Source of the DNA: Sva-07 sp963710625
GTDB taxonomy: Bacteria > Actinomycetota > Acidimicrobiia > Acidimicrobiales > Ilumatobacteraceae
Direction of reading: 5' to 3'
NCBI GenBank assembly: GCA_963710625.1
Contig: CAVQBG010000026.1
Span: 271,139-335,138 of the forward strand
DNA: 64,000 nucleotides
Below are positions 16,262 through 27,721 of this stretch, piece by piece. A program made the translations under genes and the position numbers. The notes beneath the pieces were generated by a model. That model saw only the letters and a list, made by a program, of their open reading frames with translations, was not told the origin of the DNA and did no database searches. How positions within the stretch are numbered: the first letter of the stretch is position 1; every line of letters starts with the position of its first letter.

Positions 16262-17149
16262 ATGCCGTTCCGCCGGGGCACCGCCCTCCCCACGTCGACC
16301 ACGCTCGGTTACGCCGACGGCTCCGACCTCGGCCCGACCGCCGGCAACGGATTCTTCACGCGTTGGCCCGACGACCTCGCCAGGTTGCAGGAGTTGGGCG
16401 TCACCGACGTCCGCTTGACACTCGACTGGGCGCGCCTCCAACCAGCACCCGATCGCTTCGACGACGGCTGGGCCGAACGGTTCGGACAGATGATCACCGC
16501 CGCCGACGCGATCGGACTGCGGGTGTGGGCAACGCTCCACGACGGATCGATCCCTCGGTGGTTCGACAACGAAGGCGGGCTCGGCAACGACGAGGCGTTC
16601 ACCCGCTGGTGGCCACGGTGGGTCGAACTCGCCGCCGAGGAGTTCGGCGACGGCGTCCGCGGCTGGGTGCCGTTCGCCGAGATCCCGGTCGACGCGCCGA
16701 CGCAGCCGTGGTGTGACACGTGGGGCATCCTCGCCGGAGTCCACCCGGTGGTCGCATCGCTCGGCCCCGACGACGAGACGTTCGAGCGGTACGACGGCTC
16801 CCTCGACGCCCTCGGGCTGGTCCTCCCCGCCGACTGGGAACGAGACGGAGCGGTCGGCGATCGCGAACTCGACGCGGCGACGGAACACTGGGGGCGCCGG
16901 CTGCGCGATGCTGCCGACGCCGTCGACACCCCGGTCGTCGTATCGCAGTTCTCCCCATGTCACGACGACGCCGACACCGCCGGCGAGATCGTCGGACGAC
17001 TGATCGACTCACTCGACGACGCGATCGACGACGGAGTGCGCCTCGACGTGTGCTTCCTCGAGCCGGGCATCTCGGCGGCCGACTCACCGGGAGGCCTGCT
17101 CGACGGCGACCGCTCCCCCACGCCCGCCGCCGAGCGGTACCTCGCCTGA
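16262..17149 (+). CDS. GH1-like TIM-barrel protein
   Basis: A 295-residue protein that follows the glycoside hydrolase family 1 layout in shortened form: FFTRWPDDLARLQELGVT and VRLTLDWARLQP correspond to the early barrel strands, and WATLHDGSIPRWF matches the loop that in GH1 carries LYHWDLP. The acid/base region, normally NEP, reads FAEIP (about residues 140-144). A possible nucleophile is Glu in CFLEPG near the C-terminus, but the GH1 TENG motif is absent. GH1 enzymes usually have 400-480 residues, so catalytic function is uncertain. It starts 37 bp after the cyclase gene and is probably co-transcribed. Confidence 0.6.
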   Translation: MPFRRGTALPTSTTLGYADGSDLGPTAGNGFFTRWPDDLARLQELGVTDVRLTLDWARLQPAPDRFDDGWAERFGQMITAADAIGLRVWATLHDGSIPRWFDNEGGLGNDEAFTRWWPRWVELAAEEFGDGVRGWVPFAEIPVDAPTQPWCDTWGILAGVHPVVASLGPDDETFERYDGSLDALGLVLPADWERDGAVGDRELDAATEHWGRRLRDAADAVDTPVVVSQFSPCHDDADTAGEIVGRLIDSLDDAIDDGVRLDVCFLEPGISAADSPGGLLDGDRSPTPAAERYLA

Positions 17150-17171
17150 GCCCCGTCGAGGGGCCGAGCCG

Positions 17172-18614
17172 TCAGGTGCGGCCGCGGTAGGTGGCGCTGG
17201 CGCCGCTCGCGTCCTTGTTGAGGCGCTTGCTGAGATGCAGGCCCTCGAGCACGAACTCGACGGCCGCGCCCACCGCTGCGGGTGACTCGTCACCGCCGGT
17301 GAGCACCGCGACCGGAGCCCGCAGCGCGTCGACCTGCTCGACGAGCCGGGCGAGTTCCTCACTCGTGATCCCCTCGCCGGTGTGTGCCACCGCCCCGCCC
17401 TCGAACGCATCGATCACCGCACGGGTCTGCTCCGGGGGCACGGTGTCCTTGAACACGGTGAGCACGGCCCCCTTGATGAGGTTCTCCATGATCGCTCCCT
17501 CGCGGCCCTCTTCGAGCGACTCGATCTCGATCTTGCCCATCGAACTCGCTGCAAGCGCATCGAGGTCGTCGACGCGGGCCACCACGTGCCGCTCCCCGGC
17601 CCGCAGGCCGCGCCGCAGTGCGTTCGCCGCGAGCGCCTCGTAGTTGGCGACGCTGAGACGCACACTGACGCCTGATCGCTGATTGACGTGGTTGCTCGCC
17701 CTGGCGAGGTGGCTGAACGTCGCCACCACATCGGCGAGGTACTCGGGCACGTCGACGCGGATCGGACCGGCGGCCGTGGTGATGTCGAGCGGCACCGCTT
17801 CCTGGCGCATGATCTCGACCTCGGTGTGGACCTCGAGCGGGTAGTGCGTACGGATCTGGCTACCGAAACGATCCTTCAACGGCGTGATGATCCGGCCCCG
17901 GTTGGTGTAGTCCTCGGGGTTGGCCGATGCGAGCAGCATCACGTCGAGCGGGAGCCGGATCTTGTACCCGCGGATCTGGACGTCGCGTTCCTCCAGCACG
18001 TTGAGCATGCCCACTTGGATCCGCTCGGCGAGATCGGGGAGTTCGTTGATGGCGAAGATGCCACGATTCGTCCGTGGCACGAGTCCGTAGTGCAGCGTCA
18101 ACTCGTCGGACAGGTACCGGCCCTCGGCCACCTTGATCGGATCGACCTCGCCGATCAGGTCGGCGATCGACGTGTCGGGCGTGGCGAGCTTCTCACCGAA
18201 TCGTTCGCTGCGGTGCACCCAGTGGATCGGCGTGTCGTCGCCGAGCTCCGCGATCAGGTCCCTGGCATGCTTGGACACCGGAGCGTAGGGATCGTCGTTG
18301 ATCTCGCTGCCCGCGACGATCGGCATCCACTCGTCGAGCAGCCCGGTGAGCGATCGGATCATGCGGGTCTTCGCCTGGCCGCGCTCGCCGAGGAAGATCA
18401 CGTCGTGGCCCGCCAGGAGCGCGTTCTCCAGTTGCGGCATCACGGTGTCCTCGTACCCGGAGACGCCGGCGAAGAGCGGCTCGCCTGCGGCCACCTGCTC
18501 GATCGCGTGCTCACGCACCTCTTGTTTCACCGGTCTCGACACCCAGCCCGATGCTCGGAGCGCGCCGAGGGTCGGCGCCAGATCGCTGGGTTGCTGCGGG
18601 ATCGTGTCAGCCAT
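17172..18614 (-). CDS. AAA+ ATPase, magnesium-chelatase I/MoxR-like
   Basis: A 480-residue AAA+ protein. Walker A is the variant GERGQAKTR (about 76-84); FAINELPDL supplies a modified Walker B, and ANPEDYTNRGRIITPLKDRFGSQI contains sensor 1 and the arginine-bearing segment typical of BchI/MoxR proteins. It resembles the widespread sigma-54-interaction-like BchI homologues that pair with VWA proteins rather than true chlorophyll enzymes; no BchH or BchD subunit is nearby. The predicted partner is the VWA protein at 13606-15618. Confidence 0.85.
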   Translation of the reverse strand: MADTIPQQPSDLAPTLGALRASGWVSRPVKQEVREHAIEQVAAGEPLFAGVSGYEDTVMPQLENALLAGHDVIFLGERGQAKTRMIRSLTGLLDEWMPIVAGSEINDDPYAPVSKHARDLIAELGDDTPIHWVHRSERFGEKLATPDTSIADLIGEVDPIKVAEGRYLSDELTLHYGLVPRTNRGIFAINELPDLAERIQVGMLNVLEERDVQIRGYKIRLPLDVMLLASANPEDYTNRGRIITPLKDRFGSQIRTHYPLEVHTEVEIMRQEAVPLDITTAAGPIRVDVPEYLADVVATFSHLARASNHVNQRSGVSVRLSVANYEALAANALRRGLRAGERHVVARVDDLDALAASSMGKIEIESLEEGREGAIMENLIKGAVLTVFKDTVPPEQTRAVIDAFEGGAVAHTGEGITSEELARLVEQVDALRAPVAVLTGGDESPAAVGAAVEFVLEGLHLSKRLNKDASGASATYRGRT

Positions 18615-18699
18615 GGGCCGAACCTAGCGTCCTCGTCGCGTGAGCGCCCCGCGGAGCACTCCGCCGACCATGCGGCCACGAGTGGGTACGATCCCGACG

Positions 18700-20826
18700 A
18701 TGGATCTCGACGGCATCTGGTTGGCAGCCGTCGCCGACGACGACGTCCGCCGCAGCGGCATCGGTCTCGACACCGACGACAGCGCGTGGGAGCCGGTCGA
18801 GGTTCCTGGGCACTGGCGCAACACCCCGAAGTTCGCATCGAGCGACGGGCCGTTGATGTACCGCCACTCGTTCCGGGCGGAACCGCCGACGGAGGGACGT
18901 CGTCGCTGGATCACCCTCGACGGCGTCTTCTACCAGGCCGACGTGTGGCTCGACGGTGCCTACCTCGGCGATCCGGAGGGCTACTTCTTCCCGCACTCCT
19001 TCGACATCACGACCCTGTCGAGGTTCGCCGACGACCATGTCCTGGCCGTCGAGGTCACGTGCACCCCCCAGGCCACCACCCACGGTCGACGAAACATCAC
19101 GGGCGTGTTCCAGCCACCGGAGGGGGTCAATGCGGCACACAACCCGGGCGGGTTGTGGCGCCCGGTCCGCATGTACGACACCGGAGTGGTGCGAATCGAT
19201 CGGCTCCGTGTGCTCTGTCGCGATGCCGACGACCGGCGAGCGCATCTCCGCATCGCCGCTCGGCTCGACACCGATCGCGAGTCGTCGGCGACGATCCGCA
19301 CCACGATCGACGGCGAGGTGAGCGACGAACGACAGGCGGTGGTCGCATCCGGGAACAACGAACTCGAGTGGAACATCGACATCACCGACCCGGCGCTCTG
19401 GTGGCCGCGGTCCCTGGGCGACCAACCGCTCGTCGACGTCGAGGTCGAGGTGGTCGTCGACGGCGAGGTGAGCGACGGTCGCCGACGACGAACCGGGTTG
19501 CGACAGGTGCAGTGGGACAACTGGCAGTGCACGGTGAATGGTGAGCGGTTGTTCCTCAAGGGTGCGAACTACCTCCCCACCGAGGCGCTTCCCGCCGACG
19601 CGACGCCCGAACGGGTGCGCAGCGACCTGCTCGCCGCCGTCGATCTCGGTCTCGACGCGCTGCGGATCCACGGTCACGTCGCCGACCGCGCCGTGTACTC
19701 GACCGCCGACGAACTCGGCCTGTTGCTCCTCCAGGACTTCCCGCTGCAGTGGAACCATGCCCGGTCGGTGCGGACCCAGGCGGTGAGCCAGGCCCGGGCC
19801 GCCGTCGACTCGCTCGGCCACCACCCGTCGATCGCGCTGTGGAACGCCCACAACGACCCCACCGCGACCGATGTCGCCGTACGCGCTCCCGGCCGGCGAG
19901 CGCAGCTCCGTTCGGTCGCCGCGCAGCAGCTGCCCACCTGGAACCGGACCGTGCTCGACCGATGGGTGAAGCGGGCGTTCGAGAAGGCCGACAGCACCCG
20001 CCACGTCACGGCCCATTCCGGCGTGCTGCCGCATCTTCCGCAGCTCGACGGCACCGACAGCCATCTCTGGTTCGGCTGGCGCCACGGCGAGGCCGAGGAC
20101 CTGGCGAGGTTCGCCTCCCGCGTGCCGCGCATGGTTCGATTCGTCAGCGAGTTCGGCTCCGACTCACCGCCCGCGACCGCGTCGTTCATCGACGAGCAGC
20201 TCCGGCTCCACGACTGGCCCGCCCTCGACTGGGACCGTCTGGCCCGGGAGTACGGCTACCAGCGAGAGGGGTTCGAGCGGGCCTTCCCGCCGACCGACTT
20301 CGACTCCTACGACGAGTGGCGTGCGACGACGCAGTACTACCAGGCCCATGTCCTGAAGGTGCAGATCGAGGCGCTGCGCCGCCTCAAGTACCGACCGACC
20401 GGCGGGTTCTGCTTCTCGCGCCTCAACGACCCGTGGCCTGCGATCTCCTCGGCGATCCTCGACGCCGACCGGACACCGAAGGTTGCCTGCGACGCCGTGC
20501 AAGCGGCCTGCGCCCCGGTCGTCGTCGTCGCCGATCCGCTCCCCGACCCGCTCGAACCCGGCGAGCGCATCGACCTCGACGTACACGTGGTCAGCGACCT
20601 CCGCACGCCGATCGACTTCGCCGTCGTCGACGCCGTGGCCACCTGGTCCGGCGGCGAGCAACGCTGGCGCTTCGGTGGCCCGGTACCTGCCGACGACGTG
20701 GTCGAGGTCGGTCGCATCCGCTTCGATGTTCCCCGCGCCGCCGGAATGGTGCGGCTCGACCTGACGATGACCGCCGGTGACGTGGTCACGCACAACCACT
20801 ACGCCGCCACCGTCTCCCCCGGGTGA
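18700..20826 (+). CDS. Glycoside hydrolase family 2 protein (beta-mannosidase/exo-glucosaminidase-like)
   Basis: A 708-residue three-part GH2 enzyme. An N-terminal jelly-roll (about 28-165, WEPVEVPGHW and FYQADVWLDGAYLG), an immunoglobulin-like domain (about 165-270) and a TIM barrel starting NGERLFLKGANYLPTEAL are visible. The nucleophile is Glu484 in RFVSEFG. The acid/base position, usually NE after ALWNGN, is Asn385-Asp386 (ALWNAHND), an Asp substitution that also occurs in actinomycete exo-beta-glucosaminidases. No secretion signal is seen, so it is probably cytoplasmic. ATG 18700 is preferred over an upstream ATG because the GH2 fold begins at once. Confidence 0.82.
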   Translation: MDLDGIWLAAVADDDVRRSGIGLDTDDSAWEPVEVPGHWRNTPKFASSDGPLMYRHSFRAEPPTEGRRRWITLDGVFYQADVWLDGAYLGDPEGYFFPHSFDITTLSRFADDHVLAVEVTCTPQATTHGRRNITGVFQPPEGVNAAHNPGGLWRPVRMYDTGVVRIDRLRVLCRDADDRRAHLRIAARLDTDRESSATIRTTIDGEVSDERQAVVASGNNELEWNIDITDPALWWPRSLGDQPLVDVEVEVVVDGEVSDGRRRRTGLRQVQWDNWQCTVNGERLFLKGANYLPTEALPADATPERVRSDLLAAVDLGLDALRIHGHVADRAVYSTADELGLLLLQDFPLQWNHARSVRTQAVSQARAAVDSLGHHPSIALWNAHNDPTATDVAVRAPGRRAQLRSVAAQQLPTWNRTVLDRWVKRAFEKADSTRHVTAHSGVLPHLPQLDGTDSHLWFGWRHGEAEDLARFASRVPRMVRFVSEFGSDSPPATASFIDEQLRLHDWPALDWDRLAREYGYQREGFERAFPPTDFDSYDEWRATTQYYQAHVLKVQIEALRRLKYRPTGGFCFSRLNDPWPAISSAILDADRTPKVACDAVQAACAPVVVVADPLPDPLEPGERIDLDVHVVSDLRTPIDFAVVDAVATWSGGEQRWRFGGPVPADDVVEVGRIRFDVPRAAGMVRLDLTMTAGDVVTHNHYAATVSPG

Positions 20827-20833
20827 GACGCAG

Positions 20834-20866
20834 GATTGCATCAGGGGTCAGACCCAGCGCGCAATC
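20834..20866. terminator. Intergenic hairpin with GGGTCAGACCC core (imperfect copy)
   Basis: GATTGC (20834-20839) pairs with GCAATC (20861-20866), and the core GGGTCAGACCC (20845-20855) forms an inner stem; the bases between them do not pair. It lies between the convergent GH2 and methyltransferase genes. It is one of four intergenic copies of this core in the window. Confidence 0.6.
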
Positions 20867-20887
20867 GCCGCGTGATCGCGGCGAACC

Positions 20888-21724
20888 TCACCGACGAGCG
20901 GTGACCACCCACGTTCCTGCCGCCATCACGACCATGCCGTCGACGACGTGGGGAGCGAACGCATCCGCTGCCGCAGCGATGGCGGCCGCCCTGACCGGCG
21001 CGGTGGCGGCCGCCAGCGACGGTGCGATCCCCGGGTTCTGTTCGAGCGCACGCCGCGCGAGCTCCTCGCGATCGTCGGCGGCGCCCACGACGCATTCGGC
21101 CGGACCCGTATCGATGGTCACGGCGTCGAATCCAGCGGCGGCGAGAACCGAGCGGATCCGTTCCGGATCGGCCAGCGAGAACGGGCCCGGATCGTTCGGA
21201 TCGGCGGGGAGGACCACGGGGACATGCGCGGCGGCGGCCATCACGGGATCGATGATGAACGGGTTGTCGATCGGGCCCTGAAAGACGACGAAACCGAGCC
21301 GTCCTCCGCGCACGAGCGCCCGATGGACGTTCGTGAAGGCAGCGATCGGATCCGTGAAGAACATGACCCCGAACCGCGAGAACGCGACGTCGTAGCTGTC
21401 GGACGGCAGGACACCCGACTGGACGTCGATCGAGGTGAACGCGACGTTGCGTACCCCTGCCGCGAGCGCACGGTCGCGTGCAGCACCGAGCATGACTTCG
21501 GAGAGATCGAACCCGTCGACCTGCGCCGCGACTCCTGCAATGGCGATCGTCGAACCGCCCGCCCCACAGCCGACGTCCATGACTCGCTCACCGGGGCGGA
21601 TCGCCAGCCGTTCGAGCACGGCGTGCCCGAACGGTGCGAGCGACTCGTCGAACGCGTCGACGTGTTCGACCCAGGCCGGACCGACACCGTGGTTCCACAT
21701 CTCGGACTGGTCGTCCTTGCTCAT
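20888..21724 (-). CDS. Class I SAM-dependent methyltransferase
   Basis: A 278-residue methyltransferase. Motif I is VMDVGCGAGGSTIAIA (about 50-65) with the acidic residue after strand 2 in DGFDLS; SYDVAFSRFGVMFF corresponds to motif II/post-motif region, and the pattern (MWNHGVGPAWVEHVDAFDESLAPF at the start) resembles UbiE/COQ5-like small-molecule methyltransferases. The substrate is unknown. ATG 21724 is taken as the start; an in-frame GTG at 21733 is possible, and neither has a clear ribosome site. Confidence 0.8.
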   Translation of the reverse strand: MSKDDQSEMWNHGVGPAWVEHVDAFDESLAPFGHAVLERLAIRPGERVMDVGCGAGGSTIAIAGVAAQVDGFDLSEVMLGAARDRALAAGVRNVAFTSIDVQSGVLPSDSYDVAFSRFGVMFFTDPIAAFTNVHRALVRGGRLGFVVFQGPIDNPFIIDPVMAAAAHVPVVLPADPNDPGPFSLADPERIRSVLAAAGFDAVTIDTGPAECVVGAADDREELARRALEQNPGIAPSLAAATAPVRAAAIAAAADAFAPHVVDGMVVMAAGTWVVTARR

Positions 21725-21824
21725 GAGGCACACTACGCCCCACAGCTCGTGCGGGAACGCAGCGGCCCCACATCGAGTGACATCGAATGACGCGGCCGGA
21801 TGCAGAATCCGGCCCGCGCCTCGC

Positions 21825-22595
21825 TCAGCGGTCGAGGAGCTTGCGATTCTTGAACTTCGACTTGAGGTAGTCGACGTTCATGATCGCGATGTTGTCGATC
21901 GAGATCTCCTTGGGGCACGCCGCCTGGCACTCGCCGTGGTTCGTGCAGGAGCCGAAGTACTCGTCCATCTTCGTCACCATCGCCTCGGCGCGCTTGTACC
22001 GCTCGGCCTGTCCCTGCGGAAGCAGGTTGAGGTGGGCGAGCTTCGCCGACGTGAACAGGCTCGCTGCTCCGTTGGGACACGCCGCGACACACGCGCCACA
22101 CCCGATGCAGGCCGCCGCGTCCATCGCAGCGTCGGCGACCGGCTTGGGGATCGGGATCAGGTTGGCGTCGGGAGCCCCGCCGGTCGGAGCCGTGATGTAG
22201 CCGCCGGCCTCGACGATCCGGTCGAGCGGCGAGCGGTCGACCATCAGGTCCTTGATCACCGGGAAGGCAGCCGCGCGCCACGGTTCGACGACGATCTCGT
22301 CACCGCTGGAGAACGTGCGCATGTGGAGCTGGCACGTGGCGGCGCCCTTCTGCGGGCCGTGGGCCTGGCCGTCGATCATCAACGAGCAGGTCCCGCAGAT
22401 GCCCTCGCGGCAGTCGTGGTCGAAGACGATGGCTTCCTTGCCCTCCTCGATCAGGCGCTCATTGAGAATGTCGAGCATCTCGAGGAAGGAGGCTTCGTCG
22501 CTGATCTCGGGAATCTGATGGCTCTCGAACCGGCCCTGCCCGGTGGGCCCGTCCTGGCGCCAGATCTTGAGGGTGAGGTTGGTGAGGGTGCTCAC
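21825..22595 (-). CDS. sdhB: Succinate dehydrogenase iron-sulfur subunit
   Basis: A 256-residue SdhB. The N-terminal domain binds [2Fe-2S] through CREGICGTC plus a later Cys; the C-terminal domain binds [4Fe-4S] through CIGCGACVAACPN, and [3Fe-4S] through CTNHGECQAACPKE with the last CP. GTG 22595 overlaps the sdhA stop in a GTGA junction. It carries electrons from the flavoprotein to the membrane quinone site. The gene order sdhC-A-B matches the B-type enzymes with one cytochrome b subunit. Confidence 0.94.
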   Translation of the reverse strand: MSTLTNLTLKIWRQDGPTGQGRFESHQIPEISDEASFLEMLDILNERLIEEGKEAIVFDHDCREGICGTCSLMIDGQAHGPQKGAATCQLHMRTFSSGDEIVVEPWRAAAFPVIKDLMVDRSPLDRIVEAGGYITAPTGGAPDANLIPIPKPVADAAMDAAACIGCGACVAACPNGAASLFTSAKLAHLNLLPQGQAERYKRAEAMVTKMDEYFGSCTNHGECQAACPKEISIDNIAIMNVDYLKSKFKNRKLLDR

Positions 22596-24514
22596 TTGTA
22601 ACTCCGTGTCTGGAACTTGACGACTTCGTACTCGAGTTGCTCCTTGTGTTCGATCGGGTTGGCCATGTCGCCACTCCACTCCCAGGCGCTGACGTAGGCG
22701 AAGTCGTCGTCGTTGCGAACCGCCTCGCCGTCGTCGGTCTGGTGCTCCGAGCGGAAGTGACCGCCACAGCTCTCCTCGCGGTTGAGCGCGTCCTTGCACA
22801 TCAGCATCCCGAGCTCGAAGAAGTCGTCGACGCGGCCTGCCTTCTCGAGCGTCTGGTTCACATTGGTGTCCGATCCGGTGACCTTCAGGTCCTTCTTGAA
22901 CTCCTCGTGGAGCGCCGGGATCTCCGAGATCGCCTTCTCGAGACCAGTGGCGTTGCGGTCCATGCCGCAGTAGTCCCAGATGATCTTCCCGAGTTCGCGG
23001 TGGAAGTGGTCCGGTGTCTTCGTTCCGCCGATCGACATGTACTGCTTGAAGCGGTCGGTGGCTTCCTGCTGGATCCTGGCGAACTCCGGATGGCTCGTGT
23101 CGGGCACCGGCTTGTTCAGCAGGTCGGCGAGATACGGGGCGATCGTGTACGGCAGCACGAAGTAGCCGTCGGACAGGCCCTGCATCAGCGCCGACGCGCC
23201 GAGGCGGTTGGCGCCGTGGTCGGAGAAGTTCGCTTCGCCGGCGGCGAACAGCCCGGGGATGGTGGTCTGCAGTTCGTAGTCGACCCAGAGACCGCCCATC
23301 GTGTAGTGGCTGGCGGGATAGATGCGCATCGGCACCTGGTACGGGTTCTCGCCGGTGATCCGCTCGTACATGTCGAACAGGTTCCCGTAGCGCTCACGGA
23401 TCGTGTCCTCGCCCAACCGTCCGATCGCCTCGGCGAAGTCGAGGTAGACGCCGTTCTTCAGCGGTCCGACGCCCTGTCCGGCGTCGACCATGCGCTTGGC
23501 TGCACGTGACGACACGTCGCGCGGGGCGAGGTTGCCGAAGCTCGGGTAGATGCGCTCGAGGTAGTAGTCGCGGTCGTCCTCGGGGATCTGGTCGGCCGTG
23601 CGGGTCTCGTCGGGGTTCTTCGGGACCCAGATGCGACCATCGTTGCGCAACGACTCCGACATCAAGGTCAGCTTGGACTGGAAGTCGTCGGCCTGGGGGA
23701 TGCACGTGGGATGGATCTGCGTGTAGCAGGGATTGGCGAACGCCGCACCGCGTCGGTGGGCGCGCCAGGCGCCGGTGACGTTGCACGCCATCGCATTGGT
23801 CGACAGGTAGAACACGTTGCCGTAGCCGCCGGTGGCGAGCACGACGGCGTGCGCCGAGTGCGACGAGAACTCACCGGTCATCAGGTCGCGGGTGACGATG
23901 CCGGCGCACCGCCCGTCGATGTCGACGACGTCGACCATCTCCATGCGGTTCCACAACTTGACGTTGCCGAGGCCGATCTGGCGGGCGAGCTGTTGATAGG
24001 CGCCGAGCAGCAGCTGCTGACCCGTCTGGCCCCGGGCATAGAACGTGCGGCTGACCTGCGCGCCGCCGAAGCTGCGGTTGTCGAGCAGGCCGCCGTACTC
24101 GCGGGCGAACGGCACGCCCTGGGCGACCATCTGGTCGATGATGTCGACCGACACCTCGGCGAGGCGGTACACGTTGGCCTCGCGGGCGCGGAAGTCGCCG
24201 CCCTTGATCGTGTCGTAGAAGAGCCGGTGGACGCTGTCGCCGTCGCCCTGGTAGTTCTTCGCGGCGTTGATGCCGCCCTGGGCGGCGATCGAGTGGGCGC
24301 GGCGGGGCGAGTCGTGGAACGTGAACGCCTCGACCTGGTAGCCGAGTTCACCGAACGTCGCCGCCGCCGATGCGCCGGCCAGGCCGGTACCGACGACGAT
24401 GATCTTGAACTTGCGCTTGTTCGCCGGGTTGACCAGTTTCTGGTTGGCGATGTAGTTCTGCCACTTGTCGGCCAGCGGGCCCTCGGGGATCTTGGAGTCG
24501 AGGGTGATGGTCAT
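22592..24514 (-). CDS. sdhA: Succinate dehydrogenase flavoprotein subunit
   Basis: A 640-residue FAD-binding subunit. The dinucleotide fold GTGLAGASAAATFGELG lies at about 42-58, and the covalent FAD histidine is in RRAHSIAAQGGINAA. HPTCI and the arginine of MRIYPASHYTMGGLWVD belong to the dicarboxylate site, and ANRLGASALMQGLSDGYF to the FAD cap. Length and spacing suit the Bacillus/actinobacterial B-type succinate:quinone reductases. The ATG at 24514 overlaps the sdhC stop (ATGA); a longer in-frame extension lies antiparallel to no feature of its own and inside sdhC. Confidence 0.95.
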   Translation of the reverse strand: MTITLDSKIPEGPLADKWQNYIANQKLVNPANKRKFKIIVVGTGLAGASAAATFGELGYQVEAFTFHDSPRRAHSIAAQGGINAAKNYQGDGDSVHRLFYDTIKGGDFRAREANVYRLAEVSVDIIDQMVAQGVPFAREYGGLLDNRSFGGAQVSRTFYARGQTGQQLLLGAYQQLARQIGLGNVKLWNRMEMVDVVDIDGRCAGIVTRDLMTGEFSSHSAHAVVLATGGYGNVFYLSTNAMACNVTGAWRAHRRGAAFANPCYTQIHPTCIPQADDFQSKLTLMSESLRNDGRIWVPKNPDETRTADQIPEDDRDYYLERIYPSFGNLAPRDVSSRAAKRMVDAGQGVGPLKNGVYLDFAEAIGRLGEDTIRERYGNLFDMYERITGENPYQVPMRIYPASHYTMGGLWVDYELQTTIPGLFAAGEANFSDHGANRLGASALMQGLSDGYFVLPYTIAPYLADLLNKPVPDTSHPEFARIQQEATDRFKQYMSIGGTKTPDHFHRELGKIIWDYCGMDRNATGLEKAISEIPALHEEFKKDLKVTGSDTNVNQTLEKAGRVDDFFELGMLMCKDALNREESCGGHFRSEHQTDDGEAVRNDDDFAYVSAWEWSGDMANPIEHKEQLEYEVVKFQTRSYK

Positions 24515-25323
24515 TCTGCTGCCTCCTCCAGGCTGACGGTGACGGCGTTCGGGTCGTAGTCGATGATCCCGGCCTGCACGGCGATCGGGATCGACACGTT
24601 GCCGAGGACGACGACGGTGGCGACCCCGGTGGCCAGGTAGCGACGCCACAGGTTGAATCGCGGGCTGCTCCATCCCATCGACTGGAACAGCGACCACGTC
24701 CCGTGGAACAGGTGGATGCCGAGCGCGATGTTGGCCAGGACGTAGAAGACCGCGACCGGGAGCCGCGAGAGCGACTGATCGATGTTGAAGTACACCGCGC
24801 CGCGCACCCAGTCGGGATCGGTGACGCCCCACGTGAGGTCGGCGAGGTGGAAGGCGAGGAACAGCACGACGATGATGCCGGTCCAACGCATCGTGCGGCT
24901 GGCGAAGTTCGCGACCTGGTAGTCGCGGGCGGTCTGGTACTTGACCGGCCGGGCCTTGCGGTTGAGCACGGTGAGCGAGTAGGCGGCATGCACATGGAGC
25001 AGCAGGGCGCCGATCAGCACCAGACGGAGCCCCCACAGGAAGTAGGTACGCGGCAGGATCGGCACCAACAGGTCGCGCAGGAACTCCCCGTACACGTCGA
25101 TGTCGTAGATCCGCTCGTCACCCTCGGTGACGGGGCCGAGGTACACCTTGAGGTTGCCGATCATGTGACCGATCACGAAGAGGATCCCGATGATCCCGGT
25201 GATCGCCATCGCGTACTTCTTGCCGACCGCCGTCGAGTAGAGGTCGACGAAGAAGGGCTTCTTCTTCGACGGCGGCTTGACGGCGGATCCGGAGACCGGG
25301 CCGCGGTTCAACGTCTGTGCCAT
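24511..25323 (-). CDS. sdhC: Succinate dehydrogenase cytochrome b subunit
   Basis: A 270-residue membrane anchor with five hydrophobic segments (about 36-55, 98-118, 150-168, 192-212 and 240-258). Candidate haem-ligand histidines sit in GHMIGNL, LLHVHAAYSL, FLAFHLADL and IALGIHLFHGTW, which suggests the di-haem type. One single subunit in place of SdhC plus SdhD is typical of B-type enzymes. ATG 25323 is used; it is divergent from the pyrophosphatase gene with 220 bp between, which must carry the promoters of both. Confidence 0.9.
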   Translation of the reverse strand: MAQTLNRGPVSGSAVKPPSKKKPFFVDLYSTAVGKKYAMAITGIIGILFVIGHMIGNLKVYLGPVTEGDERIYDIDVYGEFLRDLLVPILPRTYFLWGLRLVLIGALLLHVHAAYSLTVLNRKARPVKYQTARDYQVANFASRTMRWTGIIVVLFLAFHLADLTWGVTDPDWVRGAVYFNIDQSLSRLPVAVFYVLANIALGIHLFHGTWSLFQSMGWSSPRFNLWRRYLATGVATVVVLGNVSIPIAVQAGIIDYDPNAVTVSLEEAAE

Positions 25324-25543
25324 TCCGGTGAAACTACTCCGCGGCGTCGGTCGCGGGCCCAATCCTCCCGGACGTCGGGGTGTGTCGTGTCGGTCACAGC
25401 GCGGTCGACCAGGGTGCGAGCCCCGCTCGCGACGAGGTCGCAATCCTCCCGGTTGGGACCTAGCCTGCCCCGCCGACCATCATGGTCCCGATTCGCTCGA
25501 CCGCGGATCGATCGTCGTATCGCCCTCAGGAGGCAAGAAGCCC

Positions 25544-27655
<2,112 letters not shown>

Positions 27656-27668
27656 TCTCTTCATCGTT

Positions 27669-27712
27669 TGCGTCGGATTCTCGGTGGTCCACCCCACCGG
27701 AAATCCGACGCA
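27669..27712. terminator. Bidirectional hairpin between hppA and DUF3097 gene
   Basis: Arms 27669-27679 and 27702-27712 pair perfectly over 11 bp, with a second inner stem CGGTGG/CCACCG (27682-27687 with 27694-27699). It fills the gap between two convergent genes, so it probably terminates both. No U tract follows on the plus strand. Confidence 0.7.
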
Positions 27713-27721
27713 GACGTCGAA

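Noticed and set aside
17172..18614. Magnesium chelatase for chlorophyll synthesis
   Set aside because: Only the BchI-like ATPase and a VWA protein occur, without BchH or other pigment genes.
17688..19544. 618-codon plus-strand frame across the ATPase gene and the start of the GH2 gene
   Set aside because: It overlaps two well-supported genes, has biased Arg/His/Asp composition, and has no domain.
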